From NCBI RefSeq assembly GCF_036038375.1, contig NZ_CP107935.1:3596001-3660000 (forward strand): DNA of 64,000 nt. Reading direction: 5' to 3'. The position numbers and the translations under genes are program-made. Below, one piece after another: positions 1 to 7,667 of the stretch (its first letter is position 1; each line of letters starts with the position of its first letter). This stretch comes from Streptomyces sp. NBC_00414. GTDB taxonomy: Bacteria; Actinomycetota; Actinomycetes; Streptomycetales; Streptomycetaceae. Below the pieces are notes generated by a model. The model was not told where the DNA came from. It searched no databases and was given only the letters and a program-made list of their open reading frames with translations.

Positions 1-2
1 CG

Positions 3-1061
3 CGGCTGTTCATCGCGTCGTCATCAGAAGGACTCGCCTACGCCGAAGCAATATTCTCCCAATTAGAGCGCGTTTCTGAGCCCAGTCTATGGACTCACGA
101 CATGTCCTCGCCGAGCGAGACATTAGTGGAGAGCCTTGAACGGGTTATTGCTAATACGGACTACGCTGTGGTCGTTCTCTCGCCCGACGATGTTCGCCAG
201 ATGCGCGGCAGCACTTCCTCAATACCAAGAGACAACGTCATCTTCGAAATGGGTCTGCTGATCGGAAAGCTCGGCCGAAACAAGGTCTTTATGGTCGCCC
301 CCGACGTTCCGCAATGGCCCGCAACACTGAAAGGAATTGACCTCCATCTTCCGAGCGACATCTCTGGAATGCTTTTGCTAGGCTATGCAAAGCGGACGGA
401 TGGGAACACACTCGCAAGCGTAGCAACTGCATGCCGACGCATTTCGAGCACTTTGGCCAGTCAGAGCAGAAATCGCGGCCGCCCCCCACATTCCGAGGTG
501 GCCTTTTGGAACAACGTGCAGGAGCGACATCTATCGGGCTTGGATCTTCGTAGTTTGGTTGAGGGAACTCAGTCATCAATATTCGTCTCTGGAATATCGC
601 TCAGATACCTGGTACACCTGTGCTCAAATCAACTACGCAAAGTGCTGGCTGCGGAGGTAACTGTCGACATCCTGCTGCCATCGCATGAATCTGTGGAAAA
701 TGGCATATATGACCCGCATAAGACCCACATTCGGGACGAGTTCCCATTGGCTCTTGCGCGCTGGCGAGAATTTGCGAAAAGCTTGAACGACAAGGAAAGG
801 AGCCTACTGAATATCACAGAGACACCACTAGCTCTAACCCAGTCCGTCGGTATCTACGACGGGACGATGTACGTAAACTCTTTCTGTGCCGGGCTGGATT
901 CGCAAGAGCTCCCGAGTTTTCGGCTGAATTCGGACCTAGAAGCTTACCGCAGCTACCTCGTCGACATTAACACGCACTTGGCAGCAGGTCGCAAGATGGC
1001 TGGGGGTCGCAGCGACAACATCGTTCATTCTCTCCTGGAACGAATGGAGGGGAGCAAGTGA
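3..1061 (+). CDS. TIR-domain effector-like protein (CAP12/Pycsar-type TIR), 5' end outside window
   Basis: The frame is open from the window edge, and residues before the first ATG (102) already belong to the domain (RLFIASSSEG at the start), so the true start lies upstream. Residues about 1-145 match the predicted nucleotide-binding TIR family (Pfam PF10137, CAP12/Pycsar effector TIR): a first strand with SSSEG, the AVVVLSPDD strand, and PRDNVIFEMGLLIGKLG with the Glu (about residue 82) where TIR NADases place their catalytic acid. Known members cleave NAD+ in anti-phage abortive responses. The C-terminal half (about 175-350) has IFVSGISLRYL, a VDILLP strand and a late MYVNSF strand, which recalls non-catalytic PLD-like sensor domains; that part is inference. 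The stop overlaps the next start by 4 bases (GTGA), so it is translationally coupled to the HAD gene. Base composition is clearly less GC-rich than the chromosome at right, which points to transfer. Confidence 0.8.
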   Translation, partial: RLFIASSSEGLAYAEAIFSQLERVSEPSLWTHDMSSPSETLVESLERVIANTDYAVVVLSPDDVRQMRGSTSSIPRDNVIFEMGLLIGKLGRNKVFMVAPDVPQWPATLKGIDLHLPSDISGMLLLGYAKRTDGNTLASVATACRRISSTLASQSRNRGRPPHSEVAFWNNVQERHLSGLDLRSLVEGTQSSIFVSGISLRYLVHLCSNQLRKVLAAEVTVDILLPSHESVENGIYDPHKTHIRDEFPLALARWREFAKSLNDKERSLLNITETPLALTQSVGIYDGTMYVNSFCAGLDSQELPSFRLNSDLEAYRSYLVDINTHLAAGRKMAGGRSDNIVHSLLERMEGSK

Positions 1062-1816
1062 TCATCAAAGCAGTTTTCTTTGATTGCTGGGACACTCTGC
1101 TGGACGACACGGTGGAACTAAGCGGGAACATCGAGCTGCGCCTAGCCAAGCAGTTGTCGCACGCTCGACGGGTAGACGGCGAGGTCGTCAATGCGGAGGT
1201 ACGCAGCGAGGGGAAGCGGTTCGCCGCAGCGATCCGTGCCGGCCGCACTGTGCTGACGCCCACGAAACGGCTCAAGTCCATCCTGGACAGCCTGCCCGGG
1301 GCAAAGCCAGGTGAAGGCGATGACACACAACTGATCCGTCGGACGCTCGCCAACGTGGACGCTGCGGTTCACTGCATCCCTGTACCCCCGCTGCCAGGGG
1401 CACGCGACATCCTGGCGGAACTCAGTGCGGCAGGGCTGACTATTTGTTTGGTCTCCAACACAGGTTGGATTTCCTCAATAGCCGTCCGACACGTACTTGA
1501 GCGATACTCCCTGATGCAATATTTCAGCTTCTGCTACTTCTCGGAAGATGGCTACTACCCAAAACCGAACCCGGAGATGTTCGTTTGTGGTTTGCGAGAC
1601 CTGGCCATCGAACCATCAAATGCGGTGCACGTGGGCGATCAGGTTCGCAGCGACGGTGTTGCGGCTCTAACAGCGGGACTCCAGCGCGTCGTCATATTGG
1701 AGGGGAGGTCGCGCTACCGTGAGCACCAACAAACACCATTCAGCGCCGATCCACGCATCATCAGGGTCGACTCGCTCAACTCCGGGGCTCGGGCCATCGC
1801 GGACTTGCGCTTCTGA
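1058..1816 (+). CDS. HAD-superfamily hydrolase
   Basis: 252 aa. Motif I is FFDCWDTL with nucleophile Asp9; the +2 position that is Asp in most HAD phosphatases is Trp11. Motif II is the Ser/Thr in LVSNTGW (about 133), motif III the Lys in YPKPNPEMF, and motif IV the acidic VGDQVRSDG. All core residues except the +2 acid/base are present, so it is a folded HAD enzyme, but a standard phosphatase mechanism is doubtful. The GTG start at 1058 overlaps the TIR stop (GTGA) and has a GGAGGGGAG ribosome site at about 1046-1054. It is the second gene of the TIR/HAD/methyltransferase-like/MurA-like run. Its substrate cannot be read from sequence; a nucleotide or sugar-phosphate would fit the neighbours. 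Confidence 0.82.
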   Translation: MIIKAVFFDCWDTLLDDTVELSGNIELRLAKQLSHARRVDGEVVNAEVRSEGKRFAAAIRAGRTVLTPTKRLKSILDSLPGAKPGEGDDTQLIRRTLANVDAAVHCIPVPPLPGARDILAELSAAGLTICLVSNTGWISSIAVRHVLERYSLMQYFSFCYFSEDGYYPKPNPEMFVCGLRDLAIEPSNAVHVGDQVRSDGVAALTAGLQRVVILEGRSRYREHQQTPFSADPRIIRVDSLNSGARAIADLRF

Positions 1817-2699
1817 CTTTTGGAGTGAGCATCTCCCTCCAAGCTGGTTGGCTGGCTGGCTAGCTGGCCTGACGCTGGACCAAATTGCACGCGACAGAGT
1901 CTCTTCTTACCAGCCTCAGGACCTGTCGAGCTTCGAGGGAACAGGACACGATTTCTCCTCCCACGCAGCGTTTTTGCACGCACTCGTCCTCACTGCGGAA
2001 AAAGTGAGCCGACCCGTCAACTACCCCAAATTGGTCCATGACAGCTATTTATGGCGCCGAGTTCTTGAGCAACTCGGCTTGGCACCGCGAAGCCGCCTGC
2101 TAGAACTTCTGCCCGGATACTCCCGGACGATCCCCTTCGCGCTATACGGCGCAGATATCGACTGTTGCTTGACTCGTGTAGACAGCGATACTTCCGCAGC
2201 GTCCCCTCGGCACGCCGGGAACCGAATCGATCTGCGGCTGCTGGAACTCGATATCACCAGCCACGATCACTCCTGGGCCGGCTACGACTTCGTGGTGGGT
2301 AACCATATTCTCGACGACTTAATTATCTCACAGTGGGACCGCTCACGATATATTCGGTCTTTCGGTAACGTCGGCGAAGCGGCCTTGCTGTGGCGGGATT
2401 TCGGCGTTAGCGGAGGCTACACGTCGGTCATCACAGTTATAGGTTCGGTTTTCACCCGGTTGATGACCACTATGAGCCCTGGGGCTGTCCTCATACTCAG
2501 GGAGTATCCCGCCACCTTTGCCGCCATTCACGGAATCCAAGAACAAGTAGAACTGCACTGGCGGGCCTACCACGCGATCGTGCGACTGGCCCAGTCTTTC
2601 GCTGGGACCGCATGGGAGCAAGACATTTCCCAGATCCCGGTCGCCGATGGGTCACGGTTGACCGGCGGGGTGCTGTGTTTCCGACGCGGTAGGAACTGA
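1719..2699 (+). CDS. Class I SAM-methyltransferase-like protein
   Basis: 326 aa from a GTG at 1719 that has a strong AGGGGAGG ribosome site (1701-1708) but lies 98 bases inside the HAD gene. An in-frame TTG at 1848, just after the HAD stop, is the main alternative and would remove 43 residues. The middle holds a degenerate methyltransferase signature: SRLLELLPGYSR as the first strand and SAM loop (about residues 125-137), a LLELDI strand, and YDFVVGNHILDDLII, which fits the post-motif 'D-x-V-x-x-N-x-x-x-D' element. The glycine-rich loop is atypical (LPGYSR), so SAM binding is not certain. It ends 35 bases before the MurA-like gene region. Family assignment is moderate and the role is unknown. 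Confidence 0.6.
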   Translation: MSTNKHHSAPIHASSGSTRSTPGLGPSRTCASDFWSEHLPPSWLAGWLAGLTLDQIARDRVSSYQPQDLSSFEGTGHDFSSHAAFLHALVLTAEKVSRPVNYPKLVHDSYLWRRVLEQLGLAPRSRLLELLPGYSRTIPFALYGADIDCCLTRVDSDTSAASPRHAGNRIDLRLLELDITSHDHSWAGYDFVVGNHILDDLIISQWDRSRYIRSFGNVGEAALLWRDFGVSGGYTSVITVIGSVFTRLMTTMSPGAVLILREYPATFAAIHGIQEQVELHWRAYHAIVRLAQSFAGTAWEQDISQIPVADGSRLTGGVLCFRRGRN

Positions 2700-2815
2700 G
2701 TGCCGTTCAGAACCCGGTGACTTTCCCTTGAATAATGGTGGGTAGTGAACTCGTTCAGAGAAAATTAGGCAGACGGCATCACAAATCTCACCGGTTTGAA
2801 TGGGAGAGGATAGAT

Positions 2816-4105
2816 TTGAATCCTTTGATTTACATCAACGGGGGCGGCCGTCTACATGGCGAGGCAGCTCCACAAGGAGCGAAAGGTTGCGCACTTCTAC
2901 TGGCGGCTTGTTCATTCCTCGCTCCGAAGCCCGTAGTTTTGAGCAACGTCCCTGGGATTGCTGACATTAGCACGTTTATTGATATTGCCTTAGATCTCCG
3001 CTGTGATGCCAGATACATCGAGCACAAACTGAGCATAGATACGACATCTCTGCGTTGCCGAACTCGAATTCACAAAGACCTTGGAGCTCGCCTAAGGGTA
3101 ACGCCTACGCTGGCAGCCGCGCTACTAGTTAGGACGGGTTCCGTAAAATTCCCAAATCCCGGAGGAGACAGTTTCTGCGAACGTCCAATAAACCTGCATC
3201 TGGCGGCTATGGAGGCAGCAGGTGCATCGATCATTTATGAGAACGGGTATTATGTTTCAACGCTTTCCGGTGCTCATCCCCGCGCTTTCAAATTTTCCGC
3301 CAATACAAGTCGAGGGCCAAGCCTGGGAGCGACAGCGACTTCACTGATATTGGCTGCGCGTGGACGTGGCACTTCCTTGATCACAAACCCAAGCCCTGAG
3401 CCGGAGATCGCTCATCTCGTCAACTACCTTAGAAATCTTGGTGTGCTGATAAGTTACAGATCCGACGGTGCACTCGAAGTCACAGGCAGCGAAGGCTTTC
3501 GCAGTTCCGACTATGTTTTACCGTCCGACCGGATCGAAGCCGGATCATTGGCGATTGCCACAATGATCACAAGTGGCCAAATTAAAATAATGAACTTTGC
3601 CCCGACTGATCTACCGGAATCTTTCTGGAGTCTCCTGTATGACTCCGGGGCCGAAATTTCCTTCGCGCGTGATTCATGCGTCATCAAGTCTGATGGTATA
3701 TATTCTAGGGGCTCAAGAGGTCGGCATATTATTACGGCGCCACACCCCGGCTTCCCTACCGACCTACAACCTCAAGCCGCAGTTCTTGCCACACAAGTGA
3801 GTACGACAACTCGAATAACCGAAGGAGTCCACAAGCGCCGGTCCAGTCACGTTCTTGGGTTACAGGCTTTTGGGGCAGATGTCGAAAAATTTGGGAGCAC
3901 AGTCAGAGTGAGAGGTAGGACTCCACTACGGGGGGCAACAGTCGTTGCTGCTGATGTGCGTTGTGCAGTTGCCTATGTTCTCGCTGGTCTTATTTCTTCA
4001 GGGGAAACCATTGTTTCTGGATTCTATCATTTGAGTCGTGGTCACGAAGATTTCGCTGGCATCTTGCATCGCCTAGGCGCCGAAATTCGTTGCGTGAGTA
4101 ACTGA
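2816..4105 (+). CDS. MurA/EPSP-synthase-family enolpyruvyl transferase, Cys-to-Asp catalytic loop
   Basis: About 429 aa, close to MurA length. I chose the TTG at 2816 because GGGAGAGG (2802-2809) sits 6 bases before it and the protein then begins at the usual MurA position (NPLIYINGGGRLHG). An ATG at 2735 without a ribosome site would add 27 residues. Motifs by family position: Lys23 (E. coli K22) is kept in GAKGCAL, but the following Asn is Gly. The PEP-loop Cys115 equivalent is Asp118 in GGDSFCERP. DRIEAGS, PHPGFPTDLQ (Asp316, the catalytic D305 equivalent), and the Arg residues in LRVT, DVRCA and LSRGHE are all present. So it is probably an active enolpyruvyl transferase and, as in mycobacterial MurA, fosfomycin-insensitive. 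The substrate may be UDP-GlcNAc or another nucleotide, as in the nikkomycin/polyoxin NikO/PolA relatives. The gene is markedly AT-rich for this genome. Confidence 0.85.
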   Translation: MNPLIYINGGGRLHGEAAPQGAKGCALLLAACSFLAPKPVVLSNVPGIADISTFIDIALDLRCDARYIEHKLSIDTTSLRCRTRIHKDLGARLRVTPTLAAALLVRTGSVKFPNPGGDSFCERPINLHLAAMEAAGASIIYENGYYVSTLSGAHPRAFKFSANTSRGPSLGATATSLILAARGRGTSLITNPSPEPEIAHLVNYLRNLGVLISYRSDGALEVTGSEGFRSSDYVLPSDRIEAGSLAIATMITSGQIKIMNFAPTDLPESFWSLLYDSGAEISFARDSCVIKSDGIYSRGSRGRHIITAPHPGFPTDLQPQAAVLATQVSTTTRITEGVHKRRSSHVLGLQAFGADVEKFGSTVRVRGRTPLRGATVVAADVRCAVAYVLAGLISSGETIVSGFYHLSRGHEDFAGILHRLGAEIRCVSN

Positions 4106-4109
4106 CGTA

Positions 4110-4563
4110 TTAGCACGGTCCGCAGTACTTGTTACGAGGCTTGTCGGGTGTTGCGGCACGGTTCCTGCGGCCCTGGACGCGTCCGACGTAACGCCAGCCG
4201 CCGCCGTCGGGGACATTCCCGAGCTTCTTGCCGTCGACGTGGAGCATCACGCCGGGATGGGGTCAGGACCGCGTGGGCGGCCGAAGCGGGCATGCCCGGC
4301 CGTCCGGCGATCCGGAGCGGGCCCAGCGGTTGTTTCCAGCGCAGATGCACGATCCGGCGGACCTGCGGTTGTGGGGTCCGGGCCGGGCTGCCATGAAGCC
4401 GTGGGGACCGGTCGAGCATTGCGGTCGGACCGGACTCGGCGCATCGATCGGGCTGCCGCTTGGCGGTGGGCCAGGACACGTCATAGCGCTCGGCAGCACA
4501 GGCGACTGGCCACCCGTCATCAACAATCAGACGCGCCAGGCGCAGACGGGCACGAGGCGTCAA
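4110..4563 (-). pseudogene. IS481-family transposase remnant
   Basis: Read on the minus strand, the N-terminal helix-turn-helix part is present (PRARLRLARLIVDDGWPVA, then VSWPTAKR). After HAVLT the frame is lost. Resuming in another frame gives MLHVDGKKLGNVPDGGGWR, the first-Asp region of IS481 transposases, and it ends at a stop at about 4110. Relative to the roughly 320-residue family the stretch between HAVLT and the first Asp is deleted and the second half with the remaining DDE residues is missing, so it is dead. It lies between the MurA-like gene (tail to tail, 4 bases apart) and the IS3 element whose left end is 13 bases upstream of its first codon. Confidence 0.8.
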
Positions 4564-4576
4564 AGGTCAACGCCGG

Positions 4577-5902
4577 TGAGGTTCGACCGAGATGCGGAGG
4601 ATGGTGACGAAGAGTCAGATGGTTCTCATGAGAGAAACATCGACCATGGCTGCCCCCAGAAAGTACTCGTTGGAGTTGCGTGAGCGTGCGGTGCGGATGT
4701 ACCGGACTTCCGACCCGAAACCGCAGATCAAGAAACTCGCCGTCGATCTCGGCGTACACCCGGAGGCCCTGCGCGGCTGGATCCGGCAGGCCGAAGCCGA
4801 CGCCGGCGAGCGCGACGCCCGGCTCACCACCGACGAGCGGGCCGAGCTGATGGCGCTGCGCAAGGAAAATGCCCAGCTCAAGCGTGCCAACGATGTCCTG
4901 CGGACGGCCTCGGCCTTTTTTCGCGGCCCAGCTCGACCCGATCCGGCCCAGGTGACGGCGCTCCTCGACGAGCACCCGCACCTGGGGGTCGAGTGCGTAC
5001 TCCGGGAACTGTCCATCGCCTCCTCGACGTACTACCGCCGGCGTCGTGCCGAGCGCGAGCCGTGTGAACGCCGGCGCCGGGACGTGGAACTCACCGAGCA
5101 GACCAAGGAGATCCACGTCGACTCCGGCGGCATCTACGACTCGCCCCGCGCGTGCACGCCGTCCTCAGACGCGAGGGCGTCCACGTCGGGCGCAAACGGG
5201 TCGAGCGCCTGATGCGCGAGGCCGACATCGCGGGCATCAGCCCACGCCGCAAGGGCTTCACGCGCCGCGACCCCAAGGCCGCCCTCGCCCCCGACCTGGT
5301 CGAGCACGACTTCACCGCGAAGGCCCCGAACCGGCTGTGGGTCACCGACCTGACGATGATCTCCGCTGCTGATGGGCCGTTGTGGCTCTCGGCGATCCGC
5401 GACGCCTTCTCCTGCCGCGTCGTCGCCTGGGAAACCTCCGCCCTCGCGGACGCCGATCTGGTCCTGCCGACGCTGGAGTACGCCCTCGCCTCCCGCGAGG
5501 TCACCCCCGGAAAGCTCGTCCACCACGCCGACCACGGGTGTCAGTACACGTCCGCGAAACTGACAACCCGGCTGCTGAGGGGGGGAGTTCAGGCTTCCAT
5601 GGGATCCGTCGGGGACTCCTACGACAACGCCCTCGCGGAGAACCTCTGGATGCTCATCAAGACCGAATGCATCCGTGGCCGCACCTTCACCATCCGGGCC
5701 GAGGCCAACCTCGTGCTCTTCGAGTACATCGACGGCTTCTATAACAGCCGTCGCATCCAGAAACGGCTCGGCTACCTCAGTCCGGTCGAGTTCGAGGAGA
5801 AGCACTACGCCGACCAGGCGACAGCCGAACGGGCGAACCTAAAACCCCGTCAACCCGCCCTGACCAGCTCATCAGCACCTCCCGCACGCCGGGGGAACCT
5901 CA
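4577..5902 (+). mobile_element. IS3-family insertion sequence (inactivated)
   Basis: The element is defined by its transposase reading frames and by imperfect terminal inverted repeats that I could align by eye. The left end TGAGGTTCGACCGAGATG (from 4577) matches the reverse complement of the right end ending at 5902 at TGAGGTTC, CCG and TG, and the outer dinucleotides are TG...CA as in IS3. Total length is about 1.33 kb, normal for the family. I see no 3-4 base target duplication (flanks cgg and cag), so either the right end is misplaced or one flank has changed. Confidence 0.6.
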
Positions 5903-6039
5903 CAGGTCGGAGCCGCTCCGATCCAAGGCGGCGCCCCCACCCAAGATGCTTCGGGACAAAGTGGTCCTCACTCAAAGTCTCACCGCCATGCTTCCGCCAG
6001 CGCAGCTTGCTCTGGTCGACGGCATGGCAGCGTGGCTGA
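4646..6039 (+). pseudogene. IS3-family transposase OrfA-OrfB, frameshifted
   Basis: OrfA begins at ATG 4646 (MAAPRKYSLELRERAVRMY) with the IS3 helix-turn-helix and leucine zipper (LRKENAQLKRANDVLRTA). At a run of six T (4916-4921) the OrfA frame continues directly into OrfB sequence (VTALLDEHPHLG), while the +1 frame gives FFAAQLDP and stops at 4953-4955. This T run is where IS3 elements usually place the OrfA/OrfB frameshift. OrfB then breaks at about 5148-5151, where CGCGCG in place of CGCG adds two bases, and resumes in another frame from HAVLRREGVHVGRKRV. The integrase core has WVTDLTM, HHADHGCQYTS and GDSYDNALAEN, so the DDE residues survive, but the frameshift makes the copy inactive. 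The second frame runs out of the IS to 6039. Confidence 0.8.
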
Positions 6040-6377
6040 GGGCGGTGGGGGTGCGGCGAGGCACACGCGTGCGTGGTCGGTCAGCGCGGCATCCGGCGCC
6101 AAAAAGCCCAAGCTTCCCAAGCTGATGTCCTGCTGCATGATTCCTGAGATGAGCCCTGTATTCGTTCCCCAAGCCCATCGGTCTGCCGTTCGTCCGGGCT
6201 GCGGCGCTGGGGCGCCGGTCCCGGCCGAGCGGCAGACCGCAGCAATATGGGGACCGAAGACAGCGAGAGGCCCCGCACATCATCCGCCGGGGGAACGGAG
6301 ACGTACGGGGCTTGGATAGCCGCTTGCGGGAGCAGGCTCGTACCGCAGCCGGCCGAAGCTTCTCGGGTCGAAATGGG
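5903..6377. other. Non-coding gap after the IS3 element
   Basis: 475 bases without a convincing gene. A short frame, ATG 5946 to TGA 6125 (59 codons), reads MLRDKVVLTQSLTAMLPPA and could be the tail of a gene broken by the IS, but it has no clear ribosome site and I do not recognise it. From 6126 to 6377 I see nothing coding, and only the expected 3' flank of the minus-strand trio. Confidence 0.4.
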
Positions 6378-6707
6378 TCAGGCAGCCGACGAGTCGCGTC
6401 GGGCGTTCCCCGCCTCGCGCATCATCGTCTCCACTTGCGTCGGCGCCTGCGCCGCAAGGCCCGACAGGATCAGTTCCGCCAGCATCACGGCTGCTTCAGG
6501 GCGAACGTTGCCGAGGCGTACCAGGCCCTCGCCCGAGACGTTCACGTCGGCCGTGAGGCCAGGGAAGTCCGGCTCCAAGCCCAGGGCGGTGAGTTGCTCG
6601 GCTAATACGCCGGCACTGCGTCGAGCCTGTGCCCAGCCCCGCACGTAGGGCACGCCAGGCATCAGGTTCTCGGCTCGTTTGGCGACGACTCCCCGTCGGT
6701 CGGTCAT
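6378..6707 (-). CDS. Small hypothetical protein, paralogue of its neighbour
   Basis: 109 aa starting at ATG 6707 (MTDRRGVVAKRAENLMPGV), with AGGAAGGGA upstream as ribosome site; longer readings in this frame overlap the upstream gene. The segment GLEPDFPGLTADVNVSGEGL closely parallels GLEKDFPYLRAEMNAFGQGL in the next gene (6712-7023), followed in both by a 'V.P..A..LAEL' helix. The two are therefore diverged tandem duplicates. No catalytic motif or membrane segment is visible. It is the last gene of a three-gene minus-strand unit, 4 bases after its paralogue. Function unknown. Confidence 0.65.
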   Translation of the reverse strand: MTDRRGVVAKRAENLMPGVPYVRGWAQARRSAGVLAEQLTALGLEPDFPGLTADVNVSGEGLVRLGNVRPEAAVMLAELILSGLAAQAPTQVETMMREAGNARRDSSAA

Positions 6708-6711
6708 CACG

Positions 6712-7023
6712 TCAGTCCCTTCCTGATCGGTGTTCCGGAGGTTCGGCCCCGCTCTCTTCCAGTCGTCGCAGTCCCGCAGCGAGCGCCAGGCGCAGCAGTT
6801 CCGCCAGGCGTTCCGCGGTGGCCGGTGAGACACGGCCAAGCTCGACCAGGCCCTGACCGAACGCATTCATTTCGGCGCGCAGGTAAGGAAAGTCCTTTTC
6901 CAGGCCGGCAGCCAGCAGAGCATCCCGGAGGGCCGTCGTGGCGTTGCGTGTGGTGTACCAGTCGTCGCTGTCCAGAGGCGACCAGGTGGCAGCGTCGTGC
7001 CGGTGAGCGGCGTCATTTCCCAT
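6712..7023 (-). CDS. Small hypothetical protein, paralogue of the downstream gene
   Basis: 103 aa from ATG 7023 (MGNDAAHRHDAATWSPLDSD). The start overlaps the end of the 7013-7573 gene by 11 bases, so it is probably coupled. The body is a run of predicted helices, GLEKDFPYLRAEMNAFGQGL then RVSPATAERLAELLRLALAAG, matching the 6378-6707 protein. It is acidic and soluble, with no recognisable domain. Small paired proteins of this kind next to a primase-like fragment and an XRE regulator are common on Streptomyces integrated elements; that is contextual inference only. Confidence 0.65.
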   Translation of the reverse strand: MGNDAAHRHDAATWSPLDSDDWYTTRNATTALRDALLAAGLEKDFPYLRAEMNAFGQGLVELGRVSPATAERLAELLRLALAAGLRRLEESGAEPPEHRSGRD

Positions 7024-7573
7024 CGGGCCGGTCCCCCTCGAAGGCGGAAAGCGTGAGGGCAGCCGCAGACGGGTAGCGCTCGCCGTACCGGTCCACACGA
7101 GCGAGCAGTTCGGCAGAGGCGACCAGCATGGTGGCCAGGGCGACCGGACGCAGCGGGTTGGCGATGGGCCGCCGAGTCGGAGCACGGAGCCACTGGTAGC
7201 GGTCACCGCTCATAGGCATGGGTCCCGGGACGACGACCACAGAGCCGTCTCCCAGGTAGCGGTATGCCGGTGGGGCGCCCTCCTCCTGTACCAGGTGTTG
7301 GGTGAACATCTCCTCGCTGTGCGAGCCGAGGAAGAAGCCGACTCGCTGCGCCTTGCGGTCGAGCACGGCGGGTCCGAACGGCAGACCCCTGCGCAGGAGT
7401 TGGTCGAAGGTCTCCATGCCAACCCGCTGCTCGACCGTCACCGTGTCGAAGAAGCGGCCGGCTGCCAGCACGTACGGTGCGCGAGGATCGCTCGCCCAAG
7501 CCATCCGGCATTCGACCGGATCATCTGCCGCCGCGGAGAGCCATTCGACGCCTCTCGTGGTCATCCTCTGCAC
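7013..7573 (-). CDS. Prim-pol-like (bifunctional primase/polymerase-related) small protein
   Basis: 186 aa from GTG 7573, preceded by GAGGTGAG. It has WLSAAADDPVECRMAW, then LAAGRFFDTVTVEQRVGMET, GPAVLDRKAQRVGFFLGSHS, DGSVVVVPGP and RYQWLRAPT. The pattern (a 'GR.WD.V' start, a 'GP...D.....FF/W.VP' strand pair, an 'LG.G..V.VP' strand and a final '..W...P' strand) is the one seen in Streptomyces proteins annotated as bifunctional DNA primase/polymerase relatives. The protein encoded at 20397-20774 has the same layout (GQWWDAVRVP, YWLVPPG, GSHVAIPP, HWRVPPT). I see no metal-binding Asp pair, so polymerase activity is unlikely. It is the first gene of the minus-strand trio, divergent from the XRE-TPR gene. 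Confidence 0.55.
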   Translation of the reverse strand: MQRMTTRGVEWLSAAADDPVECRMAWASDPRAPYVLAAGRFFDTVTVEQRVGMETFDQLLRRGLPFGPAVLDRKAQRVGFFLGSHSEEMFTQHLVQEEGAPPAYRYLGDGSVVVVPGPMPMSGDRYQWLRAPTRRPIANPLRPVALATMLVASAELLARVDRYGERYPSAAALTLSAFEGDRPDGK

Positions 7574-7667
7574 GTCATCTCACCTCGGTCTGACTCGGTC
7601 ACGGCCGCGATGCCGCCCTGTGTCCAGACTCGGGGCTGGGCCCCCGGCCAGGGCAGATGACGAGAGG

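Noticed and set aside
7013..7573. A complete primase/polymerase gene
   Set aside because: The protein is short and no catalytic Asp pair is visible; only the strand pattern is similar.
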